From: Larkinella knui
GTDB lineage: Bacteria > Bacteroidota > Bacteroidia > Cytophagales > Spirosomataceae
Direction of reading: 5' to 3'
DNA length: 64,000 bases
NCBI RefSeq assembly: GCF_003858645.1
Contig: NZ_RQJP01000002.1
Coordinates: 124,001-188,000 of the forward strand
Shown here: in pieces, positions 57,664 through 64,000 of the stretch
Position numbering within the stretch: the first letter of the stretch is position 1
How the letters are laid out: every line of letters starts with the position of its first letter
Program-made: the position numbers and the translations under genes
Notes under the pieces: model-generated
Seen by the model: the letters and a program-made list of their open reading frames with translations, nothing else
Database searches by the model: none
What the model was told of the DNA's origin: nothing

Positions 57664-58467
57664 ATGAAGCATTTCATACAAACTTTTCTCCTCTGGATGT
57701 CTCTGGTGACTGTAAACGCCGATGCGCAACTACTCGACACTATTGTTGATACCGACGCTTACAAACTTCATTTTAGAATTCTAAAAGGAAAGAATCCGCC
57801 TATCCTCTTTGAATCGGGGGGAGGTCAGGATGCCTCCCAATGGGACTCGATTGCGACAGCCGTGCATCACCGTCTTCAGGCAACCGTGATCACGTATGAT
57901 CGGGCTGGCTTTGGCCAAAGTAGTTTTGATACGGCGGGTTACACAATTCTTCAGGAAATCAAAAGTTTAGAGGCTGCTTTGCAGCAATTTGGTTACAGAG
58001 ATAACAATCTCTTATTGGTCGGGCATTCATTAGGCGGTTTTTACAACCGAGTTTACGCGGCTCGGAATCCCAACCAGGTCAAAGGTATTATTCTCGTGGA
58101 TCCTAGAATCCCTTCCTATGCTGATATGCGATTTGCCAGGGCTTATTTTCAACGTCTTAACCGTAAAGAGTATGAAGCGGACTACCTGAGTTTGTATTAT
58201 TTACTGGCCCGAATGGAGCGTACGAGTGATTACGTGAGACAGGTGCCTTTACCTTCTACCATTCCTTTGCTGGATATGATGGCGGAGAAAGGTCCTTTTC
58301 TGGATGCCAAAGAGAACGAACGATTTAAGGATGACCAGCGCAATTTAGTAAAGGGTCACCCAAATCGTAGTCTGATTTATGTGAAAGGCGCTTCCCATAA
58401 TATTCCTCACGATAAGCCAGGGCTGATGATTGAACAGATTGTGAATTTCTACAAAAAACACCTTTAA
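57664..58467 (+). CDS. Secreted alpha/beta hydrolase
   Basis: A protein of 267 residues with a signal peptide (FIQTFLLWMSLVTVNADA, then Q). Motifs: PPILFESGGGQDASQWDSI (oxyanion), VITYDRAGFGQSSFD, the nucleophile elbow LLVGHSLGGFYNRVYAA, and KGASHNIPHDKPGLM with the catalytic histidine; the acid is probably in IILVDPRI. Likely a periplasmic esterase or lipase. It is more AT-rich than the surrounding genes and sits between gene-poor gaps, so horizontal acquisition is possible. No operon partner is evident; the reductase gene follows after about 180 bp. Confidence 0.86.
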   Translation: MKHFIQTFLLWMSLVTVNADAQLLDTIVDTDAYKLHFRILKGKNPPILFESGGGQDASQWDSIATAVHHRLQATVITYDRAGFGQSSFDTAGYTILQEIKSLEAALQQFGYRDNNLLLVGHSLGGFYNRVYAARNPNQVKGIILVDPRIPSYADMRFARAYFQRLNRKEYEADYLSLYYLLARMERTSDYVRQVPLPSTIPLLDMMAEKGPFLDAKENERFKDDQRNLVKGHPNRSLIYVKGASHNIPHDKPGLMIEQIVNFYKKHL

Positions 58468-58645
58468 TCGGTAGGTTGCATTCTTTACAGACTATTCACA
58501 GACTAATAAGAAAATAATATCCCTGTCCGTGTAGTCGTCTCGGTGGACTTGCCCTGTCGGATTCGACTATTTTTCCGGCTTTTTGCGCTATTTACAGTTC
58601 GTTAGAAGGCCCACCTTTGCTGTGTAATCATTCAAACACACAGCA

Positions 58646-59731
58646 ATGAAAAAATTATCAATGCCTTATGTAAAAGGCTCGCTACGGTTAAAAAACCATG
58701 TTGTTATGGCCCCAATGACGCGTAGCCGGGCGCTGAACAATCTACCCAATGAATGGATGGCCACCTATTATAAGCAGCGTTCCGGAGCTGGCCTGATCGT
58801 TACCGAAGGTACCTCACCCAGCCCGGAAGGCTTGGGTTATCCACGGATTCCGGGCATTTTTTCCGAGGCCCAGGTCGAAGGCTGGAAGGCGGTGACCAAG
58901 GGCGTCCACGAAGGCGGTTCCAGGATATTCCTGCAGTTGATGCATACCGGCCGGATCGCCCACGTCGCCAATTTACCGGAAGGGTATCAGCCGGTAGGTC
59001 TCTCATCCAGTAAAGCAGTCGGAGAAATCTTTACCGACTCCGCCGGTATGCAGGACTATTCCACGCCGGTAGCGCTGGATGAACAGGGCCTAACCAGGGT
59101 GATCAGCGACTTCGTCCAAGCCGCCCAAAACGCCATCAGAGCGGGTTTTGACGGCGTGGAACTTCACGGTGCCAACGGGTACCTGTTGGAGCAATCGCTG
59201 AACCCCCATGTCAATAACCGGACAGACAACTATGGCGGAAGTATCCGGAACCGCAGCCGCTTAACGCTGGAGATCGCTGAAAAAATCGCCGATGCCATCG
59301 GCCCGGAGAAGGTTGGTTTGCGCATTTCGCCTTACTCTACGCTGAGCGATATGCCTGCCTATGAAGAGGAAGAAGTTCACCAGACCTATGCGTATCTGAG
59401 TGAGGAGTTGAACCGGCTGGGCATTGCATACATCCACATCTCCGACAGCCCTTCGATACCCCGGAAAACGCATCAGGCGATTCGTAGCGTTTTTTCCAAT
59501 ACGCTTATTTACTGTAACGGACTAACCGCCGAAACCGCCGAAGCGAAATTACAGGCCGGATCGGCTGACCTGGTGGCCTTTGGCCGAAGCTTTCTTGCCA
59601 ACCCGGACTTCATGCGAAGGATCGAAAAAAACGCCCCCCTCAATGAGGTGGATTACCAGACCCTCTACACCCAGGGTATGTCAGGATACACCGATTATCC
59701 GGTCTTAGAGGAATTGTCACAACTCGTATAA
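58646..59731 (+). CDS. Old yellow enzyme-family alkene reductase
   Basis: A 361-residue FMN enzyme of the NemA/OYE group, which reduces activated C=C bonds, quinones or nitro compounds with NAD(P)H. Landmarks: LKNHVVMAPMTRSRA, AGLIVTEGTSPSPEG, IFLQLMHTGRIAH, the catalytic pair in FDGVELHGANGYLLEQSLNPHVNNRTDNYGGS (His and Asn plus substrate-binding residues) and VAFGRSFLANPDF (FMN phosphate). It is cytoplasmic. A medium-chain dehydrogenase gene follows after 37 bp on the same strand, so the two form a redox operon, possibly for detoxifying electrophiles. Confidence 0.96.
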   Translation: MKKLSMPYVKGSLRLKNHVVMAPMTRSRALNNLPNEWMATYYKQRSGAGLIVTEGTSPSPEGLGYPRIPGIFSEAQVEGWKAVTKGVHEGGSRIFLQLMHTGRIAHVANLPEGYQPVGLSSSKAVGEIFTDSAGMQDYSTPVALDEQGLTRVISDFVQAAQNAIRAGFDGVELHGANGYLLEQSLNPHVNNRTDNYGGSIRNRSRLTLEIAEKIADAIGPEKVGLRISPYSTLSDMPAYEEEEVHQTYAYLSEELNRLGIAYIHISDSPSIPRKTHQAIRSVFSNTLIYCNGLTAETAEAKLQAGSADLVAFGRSFLANPDFMRRIEKNAPLNEVDYQTLYTQGMSGYTDYPVLEELSQLV

Positions 59732-59768
59732 CCCATTTCCAGTGATCAGGCTTTAAAATGCAACTCGT

Positions 59769-60710
59769 ATGAGAAAAGTACTTTATAACCAGTTTGGCGA
59801 CGAAAGCGTGCTGGAGATAGCCGAGCAGGCGGTGCCCGGTATTGAGAAGGATCAACTGCTGATCCGGGTGAAAGCGGTTTCAATCAACCCCCTGGACTGG
59901 AAGGTGTATGGGGGAGAAATGAAATTGATGTCGGGATCTAAATTTCCTAAATCGGTGGGCATCGATTTCTCGGGGATTGTCGATCAGACCGGCAGCGCCG
60001 TTACCCGCTTCAAGGCCGGTGATGCGGTCATTGGTTTACTAGACGTATTTAAAGGCGGAGCCCTGGCCGATTACGTGGTCGTCAAGGCGAACGATATCGC
60101 CCCAAAACCGGCCAATATCCCGTTTGAGCATGCAGCCGCGCTACCCGTAACGGGGCTGTCAGCCCTTCAGATTAGCGATGAGCTGGCGGCCGTTGGTCCT
60201 AACCAGAACGTATTGATCAACGGTGCGACCGGTGGAATTGGTCTGTTTGCCGTGCAGATTGCCAAAAAACGAGGGGCCCGAGTTACGGCGGTTGTCAGTA
60301 CGAATGGCGTTGCAGCGGCAAAAAAATGGGGCGCAGATACCGTAGTTGACTATACAAAGCAACCAATCAGCCAGCTCAATCAACGGTTCGACGCGGTTAT
60401 CGACTTATCCACCAAGCTTTCATTTAAAGACGCAAAGAGCCTGATGAATCGAAAAGCCGTTTTTGTCAGTACGCTTCCTTCTCCGCTGACGCTCATTTAT
60501 TCGTTCTTGAACAACCTCTTTTCCGGGCAAAAATACAAGGTTCTGATCTTGAAACCGACCGTTGAAAGGTTCATGACGTTAACGAATCTAGCTGAAGGTG
60601 ACCTGCAGATTGTGCTGGATAAGACCTACTCGCTGACCAACGTGAAGGAAGCCTACGGAGAATCCCGGCGGGATAAACGGATTGGAAAATCGGTGATTCT
60701 GCTCGATTAA
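59769..60710 (+). CDS. Zinc-independent medium-chain dehydrogenase/quinone oxidoreductase
   Basis: A protein of 313 residues in the NADP-dependent alkenal/quinone reductase branch of the MDR superfamily. LLIRVKAVSINPLDWKVYGGEM, FPKSVGIDFSGIVDQTGS and FKAGDAVIGLLDVF make up the GroES-like part; the Rossmann part has VLINGATGGIGLFAVQIAKKRGARVTAVVS. No structural-zinc cysteines are seen. It pairs with the alkene reductase gene 37 bp upstream. Substrates are likely alpha,beta-unsaturated carbonyls or quinones. A 152-bp gap then precedes the PQQ dehydrogenase gene. Confidence 0.93.
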   Translation: MRKVLYNQFGDESVLEIAEQAVPGIEKDQLLIRVKAVSINPLDWKVYGGEMKLMSGSKFPKSVGIDFSGIVDQTGSAVTRFKAGDAVIGLLDVFKGGALADYVVVKANDIAPKPANIPFEHAAALPVTGLSALQISDELAAVGPNQNVLINGATGGIGLFAVQIAKKRGARVTAVVSTNGVAAAKKWGADTVVDYTKQPISQLNQRFDAVIDLSTKLSFKDAKSLMNRKAVFVSTLPSPLTLIYSFLNNLFSGQKYKVLILKPTVERFMTLTNLAEGDLQIVLDKTYSLTNVKEAYGESRRDKRIGKSVILLD

Positions 60711-60862
60711 CGTTGGACGACGCGTCTGGTAACGTGCCGGAAGGATTGAAAAACGATTCAGTAGAACCGATAGGATTTTGGTGATCCTGAATCACATAAG
60801 CCAAGAGGTTGCCGCAACTTTCGGTCCTTTTGTGTTTATTTGTCCTTCCTTCAACCCTACTC

Positions 60863-62968
60863 ATGAAACGGTTTACCTACTCCGCCTTCCTGCTGACGCT
60901 TGGCCTGCTCAGCCTGACCGATAAACCCGCCACCACCGACTGGCCCGAATACAACGGCGGGCCCGATCGCAACCATTTTTCGCCCCTTACGCAGCTTAAT
61001 CCCGGTAACGTTGCGGGCTTACAGGTTGCCTGGGAATATGCATCGGGCGGGGTCGATACGCTCAAAAACAATACCCAGATTCAGTGCAACCCGCTCATCG
61101 TCGACGGCGTTCTGTACGGTGTTTCGGCGGGGTCGCAGGCCTTTGCCCTCGACGCGGCCACGGGCAAGGAGCTTTGGAAAACGGCCTTCACCGACGATAC
61201 CTTCGCCATGAATAGCCGGGGTGTTACCTACTGGACCGATGGACGGGAGGCCCGGATCTTCTTCGCCTACGGCTCGCTGCTCTACGCCCTCGACGCCCGA
61301 ACGGGGAAACCGGTGGCCAGTTTTGGAAAAGGTGGAAAAATCAACTTGAAAGAGGGCCTGGCCCGCCCGGGAGCCGATGAGTATGTGGTGAGCAACACGC
61401 CGGGCGTGGTGTATAAAAATCTGCTCATCATGGGCCACCGGGTGTCGGAGATCGCACCGGCTCTGCCCGGCGACGTGCGCGCCTACGACCTGCGCACGGG
61501 GCGGATCGTCTGGACCTTCCACACCATTCCCCATCCCGGCGAGTACGGGGCCGACACCTGGCCGAAAGACGGATACCGCAACTTCGGCGGAGCCAATAAC
61601 TGGATGGGGATGGCCATCGACCGGCAGCGCGGCATCGTTTATGTTCCCACGGGAACGGCGGCATTCGATTTATACGGCAGTACCCGACCCGGCCAGAACC
61701 TGTTCGGTAATAGCCTCATCGCCCTCGATGCGGCCACGGGCAAGCGACGCTGGCATTTTCAGACGATCCACCACGACATCTGGGACCGCGACATTCCGGC
61801 CCCGCCCAATTTATTCACCGTCGTTCATGATGGCAAAAAGGTGGATGCCGTTTCGGTTTTATCCAAACAAGGGTTCCTGTTTGTCTTCGACCGGGTTACG
61901 GGGAAGCCGCTGTTTCCCATTGAGGAACGACCCATGCCCGCGTCTACCGTTCCGGGGGAGAAAGCCTGGCCCACCCAGCCGATTCCGCTGAAACCGGCCC
62001 CTTTTACCCGGCAATCGTTTTCGGAAAGCGATATTAATGACTTTGTCACCGACCGCGACACGGTGCTGGCCCAGCTCCGGCGCTGGCAATCGGGCAAGGA
62101 GTTCATTCCCCTCCCGCTGAGTCCTAACCGGACCGTGTTTTTTCCCGGCACCGACGGGGGCGCGCAGTGGGGCGGGGCCGCCGTGGACGAAGCCGGGGTG
62201 ATGTACGTTCCCGCCAAGCAAATACCGGTCACCATGGGGCTGGTTCCGACCCCCGCCAGTTCGGCGTCAGCCCAGGCCGTCGACCGCACCGGCAGCCAGC
62301 TCTACCAAACCCACTGTGCCGCCTGCCACGGTCAAAACCGCGAAGGCAGTCACGACGGAACCTATCCGGCCCTGCTCAGCATTTCCCAAAAACGCAACGA
62401 GACGTCCGTGGCCCAGGTGCTGGCCAAAGGCCAGGGCATGATGCCGGCCTTCACCCACCTGAAAGAAACCGAGCGCAAGGCCATCGTGGATTTTCTGTTC
62501 GGCAAAACGACCTCCGTCGCCAGCAACGCGGGCCTGAACACGGCCCCCTACCACCACACCGGGTTTACCCGCTGGTATGACCGGTCCGGGTATCCCGTGA
62601 GCCGCCCACCCTGGGGCACGCTGACGGCGATCGATCTGAATACAGGCGAACACCGTTGGCAGGTCCCGCTGGGCGAATACCCCGAACTGGTAGCGAAGGG
62701 AATCCCCCCGACGGGTACCGACAATTATGGTGCCCCGGCCGTTACGGCGGGCGGACTGCTCTTCATCGCTTCCTCCCGCGACGAGCTGATCCGGGCTTTC
62801 GACCGAAAGACGGGCCGTGAACTCTGGCGTGCCAAACTGCCTGCTGCGGGCTATGCTTCGCCGAGCACCTACGCCGTCAATGGCAAGCAATACGTGGTGA
62901 TTGCCTGCGGGGGTGGCAAACTCAAAACAAAATCGGGCGATCGGTACGTGGCGTTTGCGTTGCCGTAA
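60863..62968 (+). CDS. Quinoprotein dehydrogenase with internal cytochrome c domain
   Basis: A 701-residue secreted protein from ATG 60863; the frame opens at 60809 but the signal peptide FTYSAFLLTLGLLSLTDKPA begins here. The eight-bladed PQQ propeller is visible: DWPEYNGGPDRNHFSPLTQLN, LIVDGVLYGVSAGSQAFALDAATGKELWK, NWMGMAIDRQRGIVYVPTG and ATGKRRWHFQTIHHDIWDRDIPAPPN. A cytochrome c domain (Cys485-Ala-Ala-Cys488-His489) is inserted before the last blades, which resume at LTAIDLNTGEHRWQVPLGEYPEL. Members oxidise sugars or alcohols in the periplasm and pass electrons through the haem. No PQQ synthesis genes are in view. Confidence 0.93.
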   Translation: MKRFTYSAFLLTLGLLSLTDKPATTDWPEYNGGPDRNHFSPLTQLNPGNVAGLQVAWEYASGGVDTLKNNTQIQCNPLIVDGVLYGVSAGSQAFALDAATGKELWKTAFTDDTFAMNSRGVTYWTDGREARIFFAYGSLLYALDARTGKPVASFGKGGKINLKEGLARPGADEYVVSNTPGVVYKNLLIMGHRVSEIAPALPGDVRAYDLRTGRIVWTFHTIPHPGEYGADTWPKDGYRNFGGANNWMGMAIDRQRGIVYVPTGTAAFDLYGSTRPGQNLFGNSLIALDAATGKRRWHFQTIHHDIWDRDIPAPPNLFTVVHDGKKVDAVSVLSKQGFLFVFDRVTGKPLFPIEERPMPASTVPGEKAWPTQPIPLKPAPFTRQSFSESDINDFVTDRDTVLAQLRRWQSGKEFIPLPLSPNRTVFFPGTDGGAQWGGAAVDEAGVMYVPAKQIPVTMGLVPTPASSASAQAVDRTGSQLYQTHCAACHGQNREGSHDGTYPALLSISQKRNETSVAQVLAKGQGMMPAFTHLKETERKAIVDFLFGKTTSVASNAGLNTAPYHHTGFTRWYDRSGYPVSRPPWGTLTAIDLNTGEHRWQVPLGEYPELVAKGIPPTGTDNYGAPAVTAGGLLFIASSRDELIRAFDRKTGRELWRAKLPAAGYASPSTYAVNGKQYVVIACGGGKLKTKSGDRYVAFALP

Positions 62969-63547
62969 ACCGCTCCTTCGTCGTTCAGAGGTTGTCTACC
63001 GTTTCATGAGAAAGCGGTATTGATCGGGTCATTTGGGCAGGGCGGCCTGTGTCGTGCTCCTCCCAAACGACCCGACTATAATGTAACAATTTGAATTTCA
63101 GCGCATTACCGCACCTTCTTTTCTTTCTATTTAAGGCTGTCCGCCTGAAAGGCAGGTTATTCCCGCTGAACGGTTTTCTGCCCAAGGCCGCAGTAAAATA
63201 ATCGGGGGGCCATCAGGATACGCTTCCAAAAAACAAAGCTTTTATGCACGGTTTTGGGAGGTACCCTGCGCTAATCGCTGGACCAGGCATGCGGGCGTTG
63301 CTGGTTAGGTCAAAGGAGCTGCCAGGGATGACTGCTTTAAAAATTGCCTTCTGGACTTCATTTAAGGGTCGAGTTATAGGTATAGGAAAATTCAGGAGTG
63401 GGTTAAAAATGAGGCCGGTTCATCGGTTTCCCTTACTTCAACCCAAATGAAGCTCACGGCTGTTGAACCGGCAACAATCTTCCGGCGTGGCCCCTCCCCT
63501 CTGCCGCTTACAACGGCTCCATCGGAAGAAGTTTGAACCCAAAAACT
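62969..63547. other. Gene-free interval
   Basis: About 580 bp. Short open frames exist (62985-63185 minus, 63244-63450 plus), but none has a recognisable domain, signal peptide or a consistent neighbour. I see no repeat family A or B copy, no strong hairpin and no RNA gene. Confidence 0.5.
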
Positions 63548-63883
63548 TTAGTCGGTCGAATAAAATAGCGCCAGCCAGACCGTTTCCTCCTCCGGATGAG
63601 TCCACGCCACCCGGTGTTTCAGATGAGCCGGTAAATTTACCGCCATCCCCGCCGACAAATGAATCAGTTCGGGGTGCCCATCCAGTTCCAGCCGGGCCTC
63701 GCCCTGTAAAAGAATAACCCACTCGTGCTCGGCTTGATCATACCAAAAACCGTCGGGCGAGCCGTGTCCTTTGGAAACGATGCGTTCCAGCCGAAAACCC
63801 CTTCCCGACAGCAATTCGTCCACCAATTCCTCGGGCAGGGAGGCCGGTATTCCGGACAAAAGATTGGCAATCTGCATACGCAT
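63548..63883 (-). CDS. Small cupin-domain protein
   Basis: A protein of 111 residues with one cupin fold: FWYDQAEHEWVILLQGEARLELDG (motif 1, with His-Glu in place of HxH) and HLSAGMAVNLPAHLKHRVAWTHPEEETVWLALFY (motif 2 with His). The first histidine position is not the canonical HxH, so metal binding may differ. It starts MRMQIANLLSGIPASLPEELVDELL; either of the first two methionines could be used. Cytoplasmic. The gene at the right edge ends 28 bp upstream on the same strand, so they are probably co-transcribed. Confidence 0.9.
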   Translation of the reverse strand: MRMQIANLLSGIPASLPEELVDELLSGRGFRLERIVSKGHGSPDGFWYDQAEHEWVILLQGEARLELDGHPELIHLSAGMAVNLPAHLKHRVAWTHPEEETVWLALFYSTD

Positions 63884-63911
63884 TCCGGTTTCGAAGACCC
63901 TTGACGAATCT

Positions 63912-64000
63912 TTATTTTTTCTTCCGCTTTTTCCGCCCCAGCTGCATTTCTTCCGCTTCTTTCATCAGCGCCTTCAGATCAAACTGCGCCCCTTTGCTGG
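63912..64000 (-). CDS. C-terminal fragment of an unknown protein
   Basis: An open reverse-strand frame enters from the right edge and stops at 63912. The visible tail reads SKGAQFDLKALMKEAEEMQ then LGRKKRKKK, a helical end with a strongly basic terminus. The family cannot be identified from this length. It lies 28 bp upstream of the cupin gene. Confidence 0.6.
   Translation of the reverse strand, partial: SKGAQFDLKALMKEAEEMQLGRKKRKKK

Noticed and set aside
63244-63450. Plus-strand ORF of 68 residues
   Set aside because: No signal peptide, domain or operon partner, and composition resembles the surrounding non-coding sequence.

Overview
The window looks like a chromosomal segment of a Cytophagales bacterium (Bacteroidota), most like the Spirosoma/Larkinella group. 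This rests on several signs: about 53-55% GC by eye, start codons with little Shine-Dalgarno signal, a TAnnTTTG-type promoter, LytS/LytTR two-component pairs, a CarboxypepD_reg-like domain on a secreted peptidase, many short lipoproteins, and periplasmic PQQ-type sugar dehydrogenases beside a cytochrome bd-type quinol oxidase. I saw no rRNA, tRNA, CRISPR array, intact transposase or prophage. Most of the window is ordinary chromosome made of short operons.

Layout. 0-4.2 kb: secreted oxidoreductase/propeller and PA14-type proteins, CsaA and a PQQ-type sugar dehydrogenase. 4.3-5.5 kb: an orphan nucleotidyltransferase-partner protein and a creatininase-family hydrolase. 5.5-8.65 kb: cydA and cydB split by a reverse-strand four-helix-bundle (23S rRNA IVP family) gene carried between 32-bp inverted repeats, the whole locus bracketed by two copies of a palindromic repeat. 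8.8-15 kb: LytTR regulator and kinase, PHB-type esterase, small CpxP-like protein, manganese catalase, endonuclease V and a LolA-like protein. 15-24 kb: M1 peptidase, membrane AraC regulator, a second CpxP-like protein and an overlapping DUF2339/DUF3999-like pair. 24.0-25.1 kb: a gene-free array of nested palindromic repeats. 25-36 kb: esterases, a bile-acid-symporter-like carrier, a DGPF protein with an ECF42-like sigma factor, a short arginyl-transferase-like protein, PEBP, a third CpxP-like protein, a ZU5-like lipoprotein and an SDR. 36-42.5 kb: lipoproteins, a cytoplasmic-looking metzincin with a HEAT-like partner, an MmcQ-like protein and an Hsp70 homologue.

42.5-64 kb is richer in accessory and stress genes. 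It holds a lipoprotein hydrolase coupled to an outer-membrane-type protein and an AraC regulator, a cupin, a haloalkane-dehalogenase-like enzyme, two multi-spanning membrane proteins, and an RCC1-repeat protein in an apparent operon with a LytS/LytTR pair. These are followed by an ECF sigma factor, membrane protein and hydrolase operon, a GNAT, an AraC regulator, an old-yellow-enzyme reductase, a medium-chain dehydrogenase and a large PQQ dehydrogenase with a built-in cytochrome c domain. Gene-poor gaps at 46.0-46.8, 55.2-55.5, 56.1-56.4 and 57.4-57.7 kb contain coding-like fragments that look like decaying genes.

The most unusual features are the inverted-repeat-flanked IVP gene inside cydAB, the two palindromic repeat families, the RCC1/two-component operon, and the signal-less metzincin with its HEAT-like neighbour.
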